A DNA stretch of 64,000 bases from Effrenium voratum (lineage: Eukaryota; Sar; Dinophyceae; Suessiales; Symbiodiniaceae): assembly GCA_963377175.1 (NCBI GenBank), contig CAUJNA010003800.1:297131-361130 (forward strand). Direction: 5' to 3'. The notes below the pieces were generated by a model, which was not told where the DNA came from, did not search any database, and saw nothing but the letters and a program-made list of their open reading frames with translations. The number at the start of each line of letters is the position of its first letter. Within the stretch, counting starts at the first letter, position 1. A program made the translations under genes and the position numbers. Positions 1 to 12,717 of this stretch are shown one piece after another.

Positions 1-2329
1 TCTCATACTTCCAATTAAAATGCAGATTGTGCATGCCCAATGCCCGTGGCCGTGCCTCAATGTGCCAGAACCAAACAATGCTGGCATCAAAGGAGGTTTA
101 CTGGTCACTCTGTCTCTGTCGGAAGTACTGGTCTTAAAACGCTGGGCCGAGAACTTCCAGAGCTCTCCCAGGTCAACTCGCCTACGGACAACGGTGAAGC
201 CCAGTTGCCCGTCGCAGCCGCATGCGCCAGCTCAGGCCCTGGAACAACGTCGAGTCAATCGCAAGAATGTGATCGCTGATTCACAAGCCAGCCGCTGTTG
301 AAAAAGGCTTGTCCTAGTTGCTACGTATCGCAACGAAGGGAGCGAGTCCAAACGTGCGTGCGCCTGAGCCTGAGACTAACATAGACAAATCATGCCAGGC
401 GAACCTCGGTCTTCACCTGCCGCACGGGTTCCTCTTCCTCCTGACAGCCCGGCTCCATGCCCCTGCATAACGAGAACCTTTCGTGGGCAAAAACCGTGAG
501 GCATGAAAAAGGTACAGCGCTTGGCATCCTCTCATAGCAAAAAGGGAGCACCATGCAAACCGCAGATTCATTGCGCTCACTACTGAGTCCTCGTCTGAGC
601 TCCATCTCAAAATGCTGGGCAATCGGCAGGTTCTCGCTTTGCCCACCTAAGCAAAAGCCTGCACACCCAATCCAGGACCATCATGGAGTTTTCTCGATAA
701 ACTTCATCAATTGGCATGGCCAGCATGGGAATCACTCCCAAGGATCCATTTGCTAGCTCCTGGGCCAGGCCCCAAGCAACTTCGGCCTATGGCCCCTCCC
801 GTTCTTGCCAAGGCTCGGCAAGATCCGCTGCCTTATTCGGGGCAGGCATGGCAAGTGAAAACCCTGTTGCCCTCAGCCCTGCCATGTGAGTCAGTTTGTC
901 TGGAAAGACAAATTCTGCCCTTGGGATTGCCTAGTGCATGACCGATTGCCAAGGTGGCCCTTGCAGGCAACTCAGCCAGGGAACGTCGTGCTCATAATCA
1001 TCCAACAGCTGATTGCCTGGACATGCGGCAGCCTCCGATCCTTGCAGGGACAAGGAGGTCCACCTAGCTGCTCCATACAGAGCCCAACGCACACAGGCCA
1101 ATACGCTACGCTGTGTAGCTGCTTGCACTTGGGAGCCGCAAGGAATTCAGTTGTTCTTTTTTTGTTTTTTGGACACGCCTTATAGCCGTTTCAATCATGC
1201 CTGGCACTTGCAAGGGCGCTTGCCAATTTGAACAGGCCCTCCTCCAGATAGTGCCGCTGATAGAGTTCCAGGAGTGGTGCACTCGGACCCACATCTGCGT
1301 AAATGGTCCGCAAAGTCCCTTGTCGACAGCATATGCAAAGTCTCCTCGCGCAAGTCTGGAAATCGCAAAACAGGCCGGAAGGCTTGCTGCGTTAAAACAT
1401 GAAGGCATCCTCATGTTGTGTCTTGTTGGCCAAAAACAAGCAGCGTGCCCCATGACCAGCGAGGACACTTTGCTAGGGAAATAGGGGCAGCGCTCTGTAG
1501 AACCTCTGTTCCACTGTGCAGCACCTAAAGATGCCTCTTCAAGTCCTTCCATGCCCTGCCTTCGTCAGTGCATTTGCAGCCTGATCCTCTTTTTCCGAAC
1601 AAGTTCTGCTGAAGGAAGGACCCATTTCCAGCACATCCTCGGGGCACGACATTTGAAGTGCACAAGGCGAAGGACCTTTCCTCGGGGGCTAGGCATGCTT
1701 TTTCCAAGCGGCTTGTCTGGCCGTTGGCTTTGAACCTGCCTTACATTCCAAAATCACAGCGAATGCATCACTCTGCGCGCGAGCCGGAATGCTTGCCAGG
1801 GAGCTCGGCTTGGAGACGGTGACGAGCTTGTCTTTGACCTAGCCTCGGCATCCCGGCCACAACCTGCCTCGAATGCGAGGCAACCTTGCTTATCAGGAGG
1901 GGCAAGTCAAAGGGCCCAGCACAAGACGTAAGCCCGGACGCCGGCAAGTTATGCTTACTAAACCCTCCTCTACTGCTGCTTCGACAGCCTCCGCATTGAG
2001 AACGTTGGGCGCGTAGATTTGCTTAGCAAGGTTTATTCGACTGAGTCCAAGTGGCCTTGGGCCGGCAAACGGAGTTGTCCTTGTCCCCTGGCCAGGGCGC
2101 CCGTAGCTGCGTCTCGTCGCTGTTGCAACGGGCTCGCCCAACCCTGGGCGGATCAAAGTAGGCTCCAAAAAACCAACCTTTGCGCTGGAAAGCGCCAAAG
2201 AACAGACAGTCACGCAGCTGCGGGCCCCCGATTCCATTCCTAACACGCCCTGCGCCTCTCCCCAAACTCAGCCCCACATCCAGCAGGCCCTTTTCACGAA
2301 CACCACACCCAAAACGACCGCGCCAAGCG
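1..2329. other. No gene recognised
   Basis: Both strands carry only short open frames with no protein-family signature and no run of phase-matched exons. It is probably intergenic or long-intron sequence downstream of the glycosyltransferase gene. Confidence 0.5.
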
Positions 2330-2468
2330 CGCTCCAAGGGGCTCCGGCAGGCTCAGCTGCGAGGGCCGGGGGCTGCGCGGGCTCACCGAGGGCACCGAGA
2401 CCCGCGCGCCCGGCGACACCCGGGGGCTCACGGAGAGCTCGATGCGGCGCAGCTCCTGGAGCGAGGAC
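2330..2468 (-). CDS. Candidate exon, Ser/Pro/Arg-rich
   Basis: The minus strand has a GC-rich open frame after a good AG|G acceptor at 2469-2470. It would encode a low-complexity Ser/Pro/Arg/Leu segment (for example SSLQELRRIELSVSP, then repeated Ser-Pro). The lower border is a guess because no convincing GT, GC or GA donor stands out. No domain is recognisable, and no flanking exon was found to extend it. The GC content is clearly above that of the neighbouring DNA, which supports coding, but a GC-rich non-coding patch is equally possible. Confidence 0.25.
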
Positions 2469-2516
2469 CTGCGATCCGCAGGTCGCTGGACAGAACCAGC
2501 GGGCGAACCGCTGGGC

Positions 2517-2647
2517 AATGTTAACCCCGGATTAATCAACCCTTGGTTGATTAATGGGGGGGGTGTCCCCTTTTGTGGGGATTCAACACTTTTGGAGAGA
2601 ACACCCCCCTAATAATGTGACGGGTTTATTAATCCTGGGTCAACATT
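2517..2647. mobile_element. MITE-like element with 26-bp terminal inverted repeats
   Basis: The ends 2517-2542 and 2622-2647 are inverted repeats matching at 23 of 26 positions, starting AATGTTAACC and AATGTTGACC. A second near-palindrome lies inside the left arm (ATTAATCAACC... at about 2533-2558). The unit is 131 bp and has no coding capacity, as in a non-autonomous DNA transposon. No clear target-site duplication is visible, so the exact ends could be off by a few bases. It lies just outside the candidate exon at 2330-2468. Confidence 0.6.
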
Positions 2648-5173
2648 AGCCTGGTGCCAGGTAAAAAGCTGTGCCTGCAAGGAAAAAGGGCAAAGTGTCA
2701 GCTTTTAGAAAGTCTTCAACCGCAAGCACCCTAAGCCCTGCCAAGCCCTGCAGTGCCATGCTTAGACCTGCCTTCCACGAGGATGCGATGCCGGGGGTGC
2801 CGTGGGTGGCTTACACTCCTCGGCCACTTCTTTGCCAAGAGCGTGGCACGTCAAGTTCCTTTGATGACCACTTCACTTCCGGAGGAAAGACGGCATCGTT
2901 CTTGAGTTCTGAGCTGCGGCCGCATTTGCAACCGTTGGCTTTTAGATACAGGAGTTCCGGAGTTCCCACCACAGAATCATTGCCTGAGGCATGCGACTGA
3001 CATGAGACAACACAAGCTTCTCCCAGCAGCTTGGAGAGGAACTATCTGAACAGCTAGGGGTTGCTTTGGACATTGGGAAGCCCGTTTTAATGTGGACTAA
3101 ACACCAGCCAAGGCTCGAAGAACCGGCGGGCCATGAGGGATATCAGGCACCTGAACCCTTCAGCCAGGGAGTTGGACGTGGGGCACAGCTAGGGGCTGGC
3201 TGGCTTTGTGCATAGACTGGCCCAATTGCTTTGTTGCCCCTGCAAGCCGAGATCTTTGGCTTCATCCATCAGTTGTCGGTGTGCTTTGCGGCGGCTGCTC
3301 TTGCCACAGCGACCGCCTCTTTTTCCCGCTGGCTCTTTGCGCACGAGGGCAGGCGTCTCACCAGCTCAGCTGAGCAAAGCACTGCACATGCCAAACGTCC
3401 AAGTGGCCTGGTGCCAAACGTCCAAGTGGCCTGGAGGCATAAGTCCACGGATGGCGCAAAAGCCCAAAGAACATGTCGCCACCAGGACTCTGCAGAGTCT
3501 CTTTCCTTTCCTCAATCTTACTTGCTATTGCGCCAACCCTCTACTGGACCCAAGCCCGCCAGCACAAGTCCCAACAGACGTGTGCCTTGAGCCCCAGCTA
3601 GCCCCATGGGCGAGGGAAAGCACCCTGCACCTGAGCTTCACTGGGAAAAGGTAAAGGCCAGTTCTCAGCAGACCAAAAGCACTGAGCGGTTCCATGTTTC
3701 TGTCGAACAATTTCGCCCATGTAGGCAAAGGTCAGGGCCATGTGCTCCAAACACTTTCTTCTTGGCCAACTGCGATCAGCTACCGACCGACCGTTTGGTA
3801 GGCCCGCCCTCGTTTTCGTACTCTCAGACCGGGAAGCTGGTGGTGCTCTCCTCACCTGAAACTCTGACTTTCGGCTTGCGAATGGGATTCACTTCTTGAG
3901 AACGTATCGAACTAAAAGTCCTCAATTAGGCGTCTTCTGCTGTGCCCAAAAGGTGAAAGTGAGGAACCGGTCTCTGCGGCAGCTTTCACAAATGATTTTT
4001 ACTAACGTATGAATCTTGAGAGGAACCCAATAGTCCAATTAGTGGTACTTTGGTGAGTTGGGTTTCAAGACTGCCGCCCACTTTCGCACAGACCACTGGG
4101 CATGACCCTCAGCAAGAGTCCAGCATTCTGGTTCATATTCATCGCAGCCAGACTGGGCTGCGAAGAAGATGATTGAAATATATGCTTAGTAAGTGCTGAA
4201 CTTGACCTCAAGAACCTTCCAAATGAAGAAGATGCAGTCAAGAGGCGTGTTGCCGGCCATATTGGCAGGCCAACGCTAAACTAGAGAAGTATCTTACCCC
4301 CTTGACACCCAAATGACGATGACTGTCAACTCCTGCTGGGTTTAGTATCATGTGACCATTCTAAACGACAGTCCGCAAATCAACATACCAGAACTTGACT
4401 GCGGCAAAGCCGCGAAGGAAGCTCAGATTTGCAGCCGATTGGTCCTCAGCCCGGCAGGGTGTATCTAGAGAAAGCTCCTGCATGCTCGCGCCAGGTCCAC
4501 TCCATGACTCAACATCTCAAAGGAAAGGAGCCGGCTGGCACTCCAGCCTTCCTCATCATTGTCGCACTCAGGGAAAAACAACCGACACCTCTGGCTGACT
4601 CCTGCCTCAGACTGGGCCACCGGGCACGGTTCCAATCAAAGCGGCCCATGGAGCGAAGCTCCGGCTGCCACACCAGGCATCGCAGGCACCGCGCAGGAAG
4701 ACACATGCACACGCCTGGGCATTTCGCACCAACCGATCTAGGCCTTTGTTTGTTCAGCCAGCGGGCAGGGCGGATGCAATCGCACAGCGCCCAAAACTGG
4801 AAAGCTTGGAATTTACCAGAAAAACACAAGCTTCGGCAAACAACTATTGTTTATCACTCAATTGTTCCATGCTGTTGCACCTGCCTTCGAGTTTTCTGGC
4901 CAGGTCAACTTCCGCATCATCCCCATCTTTCACACGATCTTGTATCAATGAGCCGCACAGCTTCAAGGATGCCCGCATGGGAGTAGTCATGTCCGTTCAA
5001 CTTTGTGTCACGTACAGCAAAGGGACATATTGCCCATCCAAGTCGCAATGACCGGCACATTTCAACCACATCACCAGGCAGGAGAAGAGCTGGAAGCATA
5101 AAAGCCTAAAAGCCACCCGCGTGCGCGCACGTGTGACTGCAATCTGGCTTGGGTGCAAGGCATCGTCGAGGCT
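2648..5173. other. No gene recognised
   Basis: The open frames here are short, overlap on both strands and carry no motif. I see no transposon ends and no tandem array in this stretch. Confidence 0.5.
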
Positions 5174-5211
<38 letters not shown>

Positions 5212-5794
5212 TTATGTGACATGTGTGTTATGTGTGTGTGTGTGTGTGTGCGTGCGGGTTGTGTGCGCTGTGTGTTCTGTGTGTGTGTGTGTTGTGTGTG
5301 TGTGTTGTCTGCGTTGTGTGTTGTGTGTGTTGTGTGTCTGTGCTGCTTGTGTGTGTGTGTGTTCTGTGTTTGCGTGCGTGTGTTGTGTCTTGTGTGTGTG
5401 TGGTTGTGCTGTGCTGTGCTGTGCTGTGCTGTGCTGTGCTGTGCTGTGCTGTGCTGAGCTGAGCTGAGCTGTGCTGTGCTGTGTTGTGTTGTGTTGTGGT
5501 GTGTCGTGTTGTGTTGTGTTGTGTTGTGTTGCGTTGTGTTGTGTTGTGTTGTGTTGTGTTTTGTGTGTGCTGTGTGTGTGTGTGTGCTGTTCGTGATGTG
5601 TTGTGTGAGTGTCTGTTGTGTGTGTGTGTTGTGTGTTGTGTGCTTTGTGTGTGTGTGTGTTTTGTGTGTGTGTGTTGTGTGTGTGTTGTGTGGGTGTTGC
5701 GTGTGTGTGCAAGTGTTGTGTGTGTGTGGGTGTTGCGTGTGTGGTGTGTGTTTGTGTGTATGTGGTGTGCGTGTGCGTGTGCGTGTGCGTGTGC

Positions 5795-5826
<32 letters not shown>

Positions 5827-6016
5827 GTGCGTGTGCGTGTGCGTGTGCGTGTGCGTGTGCGTGTGGGTGTGGGTGTGGGTGTGGGTGTGGGTGTGTGTGG
5901 GTGTGGTATGTGTGGGGTGTGGGTGGTGTGGTGTGTGTGTGTGTGTGGGTGTGGTGTGTGTGTGTGTGGTGTGGGTGCGCATGCGTGTGTGTGTGTGTGT
6001 GTGTGCGTGTGTGTTC
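5174..6016. repeat. Long GT-rich compound microsatellite
   Basis: About 840 bp in which the plus strand is almost only G and T with sparse C. It grades through sub-arrays: (GT)n at the edges, a TGTGC pentamer array at about 5406-5482, a GTGTT pentamer array at about 5483-5560, a GTGCGT hexamer array at about 5765-5860 and a GTGGGT array at about 5861-5900. The long His/Thr or Cys/Val open frames over it are products of the repeat and not genes. Confidence 0.95.
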
Positions 6017-8318
6017 ACATTGCTCGATCAATCTTACGCACCAAGCTTGTCATCCATCACACACAAACTGCGTGCAACAAGCACACTGTATGTCACAAGC
6101 CATGAGGCTTTGAAGGACGCAACAAATCATGAAAGCACTGGCTCAAGTCCACACACGTTGGTTTGATTGCAACACCACGTGATGACCATGTGTAAAATTG
6201 CAAAAGGCACTTCTCCCTCAAAATAATCTGCGTTCGCAGTCACTCTGCATACTTATTGCTATGACGAACTCGAACCACATCAGCATGAGAAGCGTTGGTC
6301 TCCCAACATTGCCATTGTTGAACATGCTTGGCCGACTTTCTGCTTTCAGAATTCAGGCGAGGATTGAAGCAGGCTGCGCAGCCGGATTTATCTGGGCTTC
6401 CTAAGCACTGCCTCAACCTTCAAGTAACCTTTCAGCAGAGTCACCATGTCACCAGCTTCCGCAACCACATACAGGTGCAAATGCCCTGCCTAGCACCAAG
6501 ACAGACGCTTGATGCCATGTACGCTTCACGGCGATGAGTCGCCCACTGCTGTTAGATGGCAAGAAATGGCAAGAAAGTACCATACCACAAACGAGTTCTC
6601 ACAAAAAGCAGGTAGCATACAACCAGCGGGATGTTGGAATGGCATAGGCCGCCTTTTTAGCGGAATTCCAGCCTCAGGCCCGGTCTTCCAAAAGGGCTGC
6701 CCAATCATCAACAAAACATGTGCTGCGCCATTCTGCAAACTAGGATTCGATAATAGCAACATACAATAACACAATGTGAAACAACATGAAACACAATTCA
6801 CAGGCCACAAACATGCAAGCCCCTTTTTAAGTTTGGCAACAAGCAGACGCTTCGATTACAAGCGACCAGAAACCGAGCAACAAGGCAGCTGCTCCGGCAC
6901 GTCTCTCAAGTGTTGCAATGATCACCCAAGAGCTGCTCTGGGATGGGTTGTCCCAGACCGTTTCTCCCATCTTGCTGCCCATAGACCGAAGAACTGCCCC
7001 GGTTCCCACCTGCAGGCGCATTTCAGGAAGCCTTCGCTGTCCTTATAGGCATCCGACACCACAACGCGGCGCTCTCCAGCTGCAAAAACCTCAGAAAGCC
7101 AGGATTGGTGCCTTGCTTTCTAGCAAACAACCGTCTGCTTCCAAGAAGCTGTGGCTGCGTTCAGGTTGATGCCATCTGGATCGCGTGTATCGTAAACCCT
7201 GCGTCGCGCGTTGCACCACCAAACTGTTGCAGGTCAACCAAACGGAAATTGAGGGACCTATGCAGCGGGAACCTAGGATTGCTAAGCCCCTGGTTGGCTC
7301 ATAGCAGGGGTTGCCACTTTGGATAAAATCCCGGAATCCCGAATCCTTCACTTTCATCTGTAAGGAGTGTGAACCCAGGGACTGACATGTGAAAACCACA
7401 AGCAGCTGGACAACAAGCAGCCTCTCGCCTTTGCTCCGGCCAAACAACACTTGGCATGCAGGCTGATCGAGGCTGCTTCGACTTGAACGCTCCCTGGCAG
7501 CCTTGTTCCATCCAAGCCATTTTGTTGACAACTTGCACCAAATGCTGACCAGGCGCCTCTCTTGTAATTCCTGCGCGCGCACATGGCAGGGCTCCTTGGC
7601 ACTTTCAGTGGCCCGCATTCCAAAGCCCCTCTCTCTCGCAGGGCGCTCGTCAGGCCATGAAGTGCCCAAGAAGATCCAAGCCGCATTGGTGCCCGGCTGC
7701 CATGATGAGCGTCGAGGCGCGCCCAGCCAGGAGACCCGAGACGCGTTCTCCTGCAAAAAGCTCAATTCGGGCCATCAGAGCCCCGCCCCCGCCCCCCCCA
7801 AAAAGAAGATGTCCACGTGTCGGTGTGTGGGCCTGGGCCCCAGCTAAGATCCAGGCCTGGATTTGCGGGGCACTGCTCCGTGCACCACCCACTGCACCAC
7901 CCACCTCAGTGCGTCATGCCTCCCTTGCAAAGTGTTATTGGGAACGAGCGGCAAAACGTGGCAGGAAGGTGCTGGAACCCTGAAGCAGGGCGCGTCACGA
8001 ATGCAAACACTCGCCCAGGACCAAACGCCTGACCGTGCCATAGGTCCAGCAAACTCGCTTGGCAAAACTTGTTTGGCAATGCTAGCCTTTAGATCCAGGA
8101 GGCTGTGGCACCTATCATCAATTCTACCTCAGGAGCAACCAAAGCATCAGGCCTTCTCTGCCGGAATCACGGATTCCAGGATGCCTGCCATGCTGCGTCA
8201 CTGATTGAATCGCTTGACAATCATGGCACTGGCTATTGTTGTGGCCACAAAGCCGTAGCACATGCGCGCGCACACAATCAAACAAGCAAATGACGCCTGC
8301 AAGAGATTTCAAACAGTG
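6017..8318. other. No gene recognised; one long uncharacterised open frame
   Basis: The only notable frame is a 224-codon minus-strand ORF at 7091-7765. It starts after a TTGCAG|GAG acceptor-like site but has no domain, no repeat and no phase-matched partner exon. It could hold a 3' exon of the glycosyltransferase gene or be open by chance. Confidence 0.4.
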
Positions 8319-8692
8319 TGATGGATTGATGGATTGATGGATTGATGGATTGATGGATGATGGATTGATGGATTGATTGATGATGGATTGATGGGATTGA
8401 TGGATTGATGGATTGATGGATTGATGGATTGATGGATTGATGGATTGATGGATTGATGGATTGATGGATTGATGGATTGATGGATTCATTGATTGACTGA
8501 CTGACTGACTGACTGATTGACTGACTGATTGACTGCTGGATGGCTGGATGGCTGGATGGCCGGATGGCTGGATGGGTGGGTGAGATGGGATGGGATGGGA
8601 TGGGATGGGATGGGATGGGATGGGATGGGATGGGATGGGATGGGATGGGATTGGATGGGATGGGATGGGATGGGGTGGGGTGGGGTGGGATG
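8319..8692. repeat. Adjacent 8-bp and 5-bp simple-sequence arrays
   Basis: Positions 8319-8490 are a GGATTGAT array. A short GACT/GATT and GGCT/GGAT transition follows, then a GGGAT pentamer array at about 8581-8692. The Ser/Gln/Pro/Ile minus-strand frames over it are repeat translations. Confidence 0.9.
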
Positions 8693-8879
8693 ATCGAGTG
8701 ACCTGCAGGGCTCTGGCAGCCAACGGAAACAGTCCCTCCCCCATTGCATGGCAGCCTCCGTACACATCATCGCCACCCGACGGTTGCAGTTCAAGGCCCC
8801 GACTGCCCACCCCACACAGGCAGTCATCCCGAGTCGGAAACAAGGACCACGGAGCCAGAGGGTAACAAGGAAAGGTCTA

Positions 8880-9130
8880 CAATGTCAAAGGTTCAGTGGA
8901 GGATCTTGACACATGGTTCTCGACAGGATCCGTTTGCAAGACCTCTATACGAGGCCCATGGCAGCTTGAGAGGATCTATGGAAGACCTCTTGAAACACAT
9001 TTGTTCATGGTCGATCACTTCAAAGGGTGTTTACGGAGCGTATGGAAGGTCCTGTGCAAGATCTCCTGAGATGAACCAAGCAGAAGGCACTCACGGGTTC
9101 CTGCGCAAGATCTCCTTGCACGATCTCTGA
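8880..9130. repeat. Degenerate short repeats around GATCTC/AAGATC
   Basis: The tract repeats imperfect words such as CAAGATCTCC, AGGATCT and AAGACCTCT at irregular spacing. Related words return at about 9440-9560 (ACAGGATCTTG). The copies are too diverged to define one unit. No gene is visible between the arrays here and position 9684. Confidence 0.4.
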
Positions 9131-9208
9131 CCGCCTGCTTGGCTGGTTGGCTGGTTGGCTGGCTGGCTGGTTGGTTGCTTGTTTGCTTGCTTGCTTGCTT
9201 GCTTGCTG

Positions 9209-9245
<37 letters not shown>
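9131..9245. repeat. GGCT / TTGC tetranucleotide array
   Basis: The first part alternates TTGGCTGG-like units. The second part is (TTGC)n with one interruption. Confidence 0.9.
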
Positions 9246-9246
<1 letters not shown>

Positions 9247-9683
9247 CTGTCTTGCTTTGTTCCCCACGGGCGTCTACACTAAGGGGTTCTTGCGGTGAGT
9301 GCACCCTTTGCGTAGTTTGAGTGTGTGTGTGTGCCAAATCGCCCTCACTGTGGAGCGGTGTAAGTTTGTTTCTAATGTTGAACACTAACCCTTTGCCTAC
9401 ATGGGGGTGTGAATTCGGAAATTGATGATCGAAATCTGCAAAATCCCACTGAAAGACATCTTGTACAGGATCTTGTAAAAGACTCGAAGAGCTGTTGTGC
9501 ACGAGCTTTGACAGGAGGTCCTGTACAAGGACCCACCATGGATGGACCTTGTGTACAGCTCTTTTACCCATATCTCTTAGGGGATTCCATAGTCCAGAGC
9601 ATGCTGCCCTTGCTGAAGGCGATCAGAAAACGCCTTGACCAAACCGGATGTGGCTTGCATCTTTCAGCTTTTGTCGGACCCGC

Positions 9684-12648
9684 CTTCCTGAACTGCTTTG
9701 GCCAGCGTGTGCACTGGCACGGCCTTGGAGCCGCAGCCTTTCTCAAACAGCCGCGCCGCCCAAAAGCCTGGCGTCGCGTGCGGCACGCGCAACGCACGCC
9801 ATGACATCGGAAAGCCGCTTCAGCCGAAGTTGGCCCAGACTTGTGAAGCAGCCCGGCAGTCATGCGACAAGGCTGCAGGATTCCTTGCCACCCTGCCAAA
9901 ATCACAGTGCTGCAGAGGCTCGTTGGTCCATCAGGAGAATGCCGCTGGTGATGACTGGTATTCCAGCCTGGCAGACCAGTACTGCCAAACAGGAAACGAA
10001 GACGGCCATTGAGATAAGACTGCAAGGTCCTCCTACAAACTCCGAAGGCTCGCCACTAAGCCACTTCTACCACCCTTTCTCAGTTTCCCAATCCGGCAAA
10101 AGCTCCATCAAAAGTCACGGCGGCCAAGGCGCTCTCAGCGCCTCAGAAGTGACCTGAAGCGTGCAAGAGAGAGACGCCGGCGATCAGGTCTGAAAGTGCC
10201 ATGCCACCGGGGCGCAAGCGCGCACACACACTTCAATACCCCAAGAATTGGCTTGGTACATTCGTGTACGTCAAGCAAAAAAGGAGAGGAGAGACAGGTT
10301 CGACTACATCACTTCGAGTTGGCTTGAGAATGGAACATCAAAAGCAACACATGAGAATTGGAGCCTTTGGTCCTTGTAAAGCAACGGCGCAACACACCAG
10401 ACAATGTGTCTCTTTTGCAGGTACGTCACTGAGCGCCCCAGTGATATCACCATCACACATCCGGTGTCTTCGTTGGTGCAAGACCGGATGAGCTGCTTGC
10501 ACCTCCTGCATGAACTGAAAGGTGGTCCCAGGATAGATCTGGGACTCGGCACACACACACACACGCTCTCGCAGGGGCTGAGCCCAACAGACAAGAAACA
10601 GAGCAAAAACAAACCAAAACGAAGCGAAAAGGCCCCGAAATGAGTCTCCGCGAACAAAACAACCAAGAAAAAAGAAAAAGGGGAACACCAGTGTAAGGGT
10701 CTCCGAGGGCAAGAACCTGAAACAGCGCAAGACCGACCTCTAAACCTGGAAGAAGATGACCACCGCGAAGTTGCAGAGCCGGAAGAGGGCGATCGAGAGA
10801 AAGAAGAAGACCAACAAGAAGAAGAAGAAGAAGCCATCCCGCAAAGGGGCCAAGAGCACGTACACCACGAGTCAACGGAAGAGGCAAAAGACGTCAAGCC
10901 AAACTGCGGAAAAAAAGAGGAGAGCGCCGGCGTGAGTGAAGGGGGGGGAGCAGGAGTCGACCCGGCCTCGTTTCTGAGGTCACGATGCTGAGGTCACACA
11001 CCTGAGGTTTATAGAACTGAGGTCACGGTGAAACAACTGAGGTTCCTGAACTCCGCAAAGCGGACCCGAGGCCACACCAGGGGCGCACTCGAGGATCTCC
11101 CTTTCGGGGTAGCACACTTCAATACTTGAAGGGGTGGCTTGGTACATTCGCGCACGTCATGCAAGACAGGAGTAGGAGAGACAGGTTCGACTACATCACT
11201 TCGAATGGGCTGGAGAACGCAACATGAAAAGCAGCACATCATAATTGGAGCCATTGGTCCTTGTAAAGCAACGGCGCAACACACCAGACAATGGCTCTTT
11301 TGCAGGTACGTCACTGAGCATCCCCAGTGGTATCACCAGCACACAATCCGGTGTCTTCGTTGGTGCAAGACCGGATGAGCTGCTTGCACCTCCTGCATGA
11401 ACTGAAAGGTGGTCCCAGGGTAGATCTGGGACTTGGCACACACACACACACACGCCCCCGCAGGGGCCGAGAGCCCAACAGACAAGAAACAGAGCAAAAA
11501 CAAATCAAAACGAAGCGAAAAGGCCCCGAATTGGGCCTCCGCGGGCAAAACCCCAGCCAAGAGAAAAAAAAAAACGGGAACACCAGGGCAAGAACCTGAA
11601 ACAGCGCAAGACCAACCTCTAAACCCGGAAGAAGATGACCGTCGCGAAGTTGCAGAGCCGGAAGAGGCGGAGGCCATCCCTAAGCGGGCGAAGGGCAAGA
11701 ACAGGGACAAGCAAAAGAAGGGACCCAGGATGTAGCTGTGACGGCAATCGAGAGGAAGAAGAAGACCAACAAGAAGAACAAGAAGCCATCCCGCAAAGAA
11801 CCAAGAGCACTTACACCACGAGCCAACAGAAGAGGTAGAAGACGTCAAGCCAAACTGCGGAAAAAAAGAGGAGAGCGCCGGCGTGATTGCAGGCAGCACG
11901 AAAAAGTCAAGGACGAAGGCGAAGAACTCGAAGACAACGAGGCCATCCCTAAACGGGCCAACAGGAGGAGGACCAGCACGCGGTTGCCGACAAGCGCGGA
12001 GAAGGGAACGGGAGGAAAGAGAAGCCGTCCCTAAATGGGCGATGAGCCAGAAGTCGGCCAACAGGAAGACATAGACGATGCACGAAGAGAGGGGGGGGAG
12101 CAGGAGTCGACCCGGCCTCGTTGATCTTGTGCGTGAAACATTCCCAAAAGCACCTTCTTATCTCACTGAGGTCATGATGCTGAGGTCACACAACTGAGGT
12201 TTATAGAGCTGAGGTCACGGTGAAACAGCTGAGGTTCCTGAACTCCGCAAAGCGGACCCGAGGCCACACCAAGGATGAACTCGAGGATCTCCCTTTCGGG
12301 AGAACCCACTTCAATACCCCAAGGGGTGGTTTGGTGCATTCGTGTACGTCATGCAAGAGAGGAGAGGAGAGACAGGTTCGACTACATCACTTCGAGTTGG
12401 CTGGAGAACGCAGCATCAAAAGCAACACATCATAATTGGCGCCATTGGTCCTTGTAAAGCAACAGTGCAACACACCAGACAATGTGGCTCTTGTGCAAGT
12501 ACGTCACTGAACATTCCCAGTGATATCACCAGCACACATCCGGTGTCTTCGTTGGTGCAGACCGGATGAGCTGCTTGCACCCCTGCATGAACTGAAAGGT
12601 GGTCCCAGGGTTGTTTGGGGACTCGGCACCCACACACACACACACACA

Positions 12649-12717
<69 letters not shown>

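Noticed and set aside
5212..6031. Open frames of 267-268 codons rich in His and Thr on the minus strand
   Set aside because: They are translations of the GT array; all frames are open because the unit has no stop.
7091..7765. 224-codon minus-strand ORF as a gene
   Set aside because: No motif, no ATG-linked start and no partner exon. Kept only as a note in the feature for that stretch.
10297..10307. tRNA gene suggested by the GGTTCGACTAC word
   Set aside because: No cloverleaf can be drawn around it, so it is reported only as a B-box-like word.
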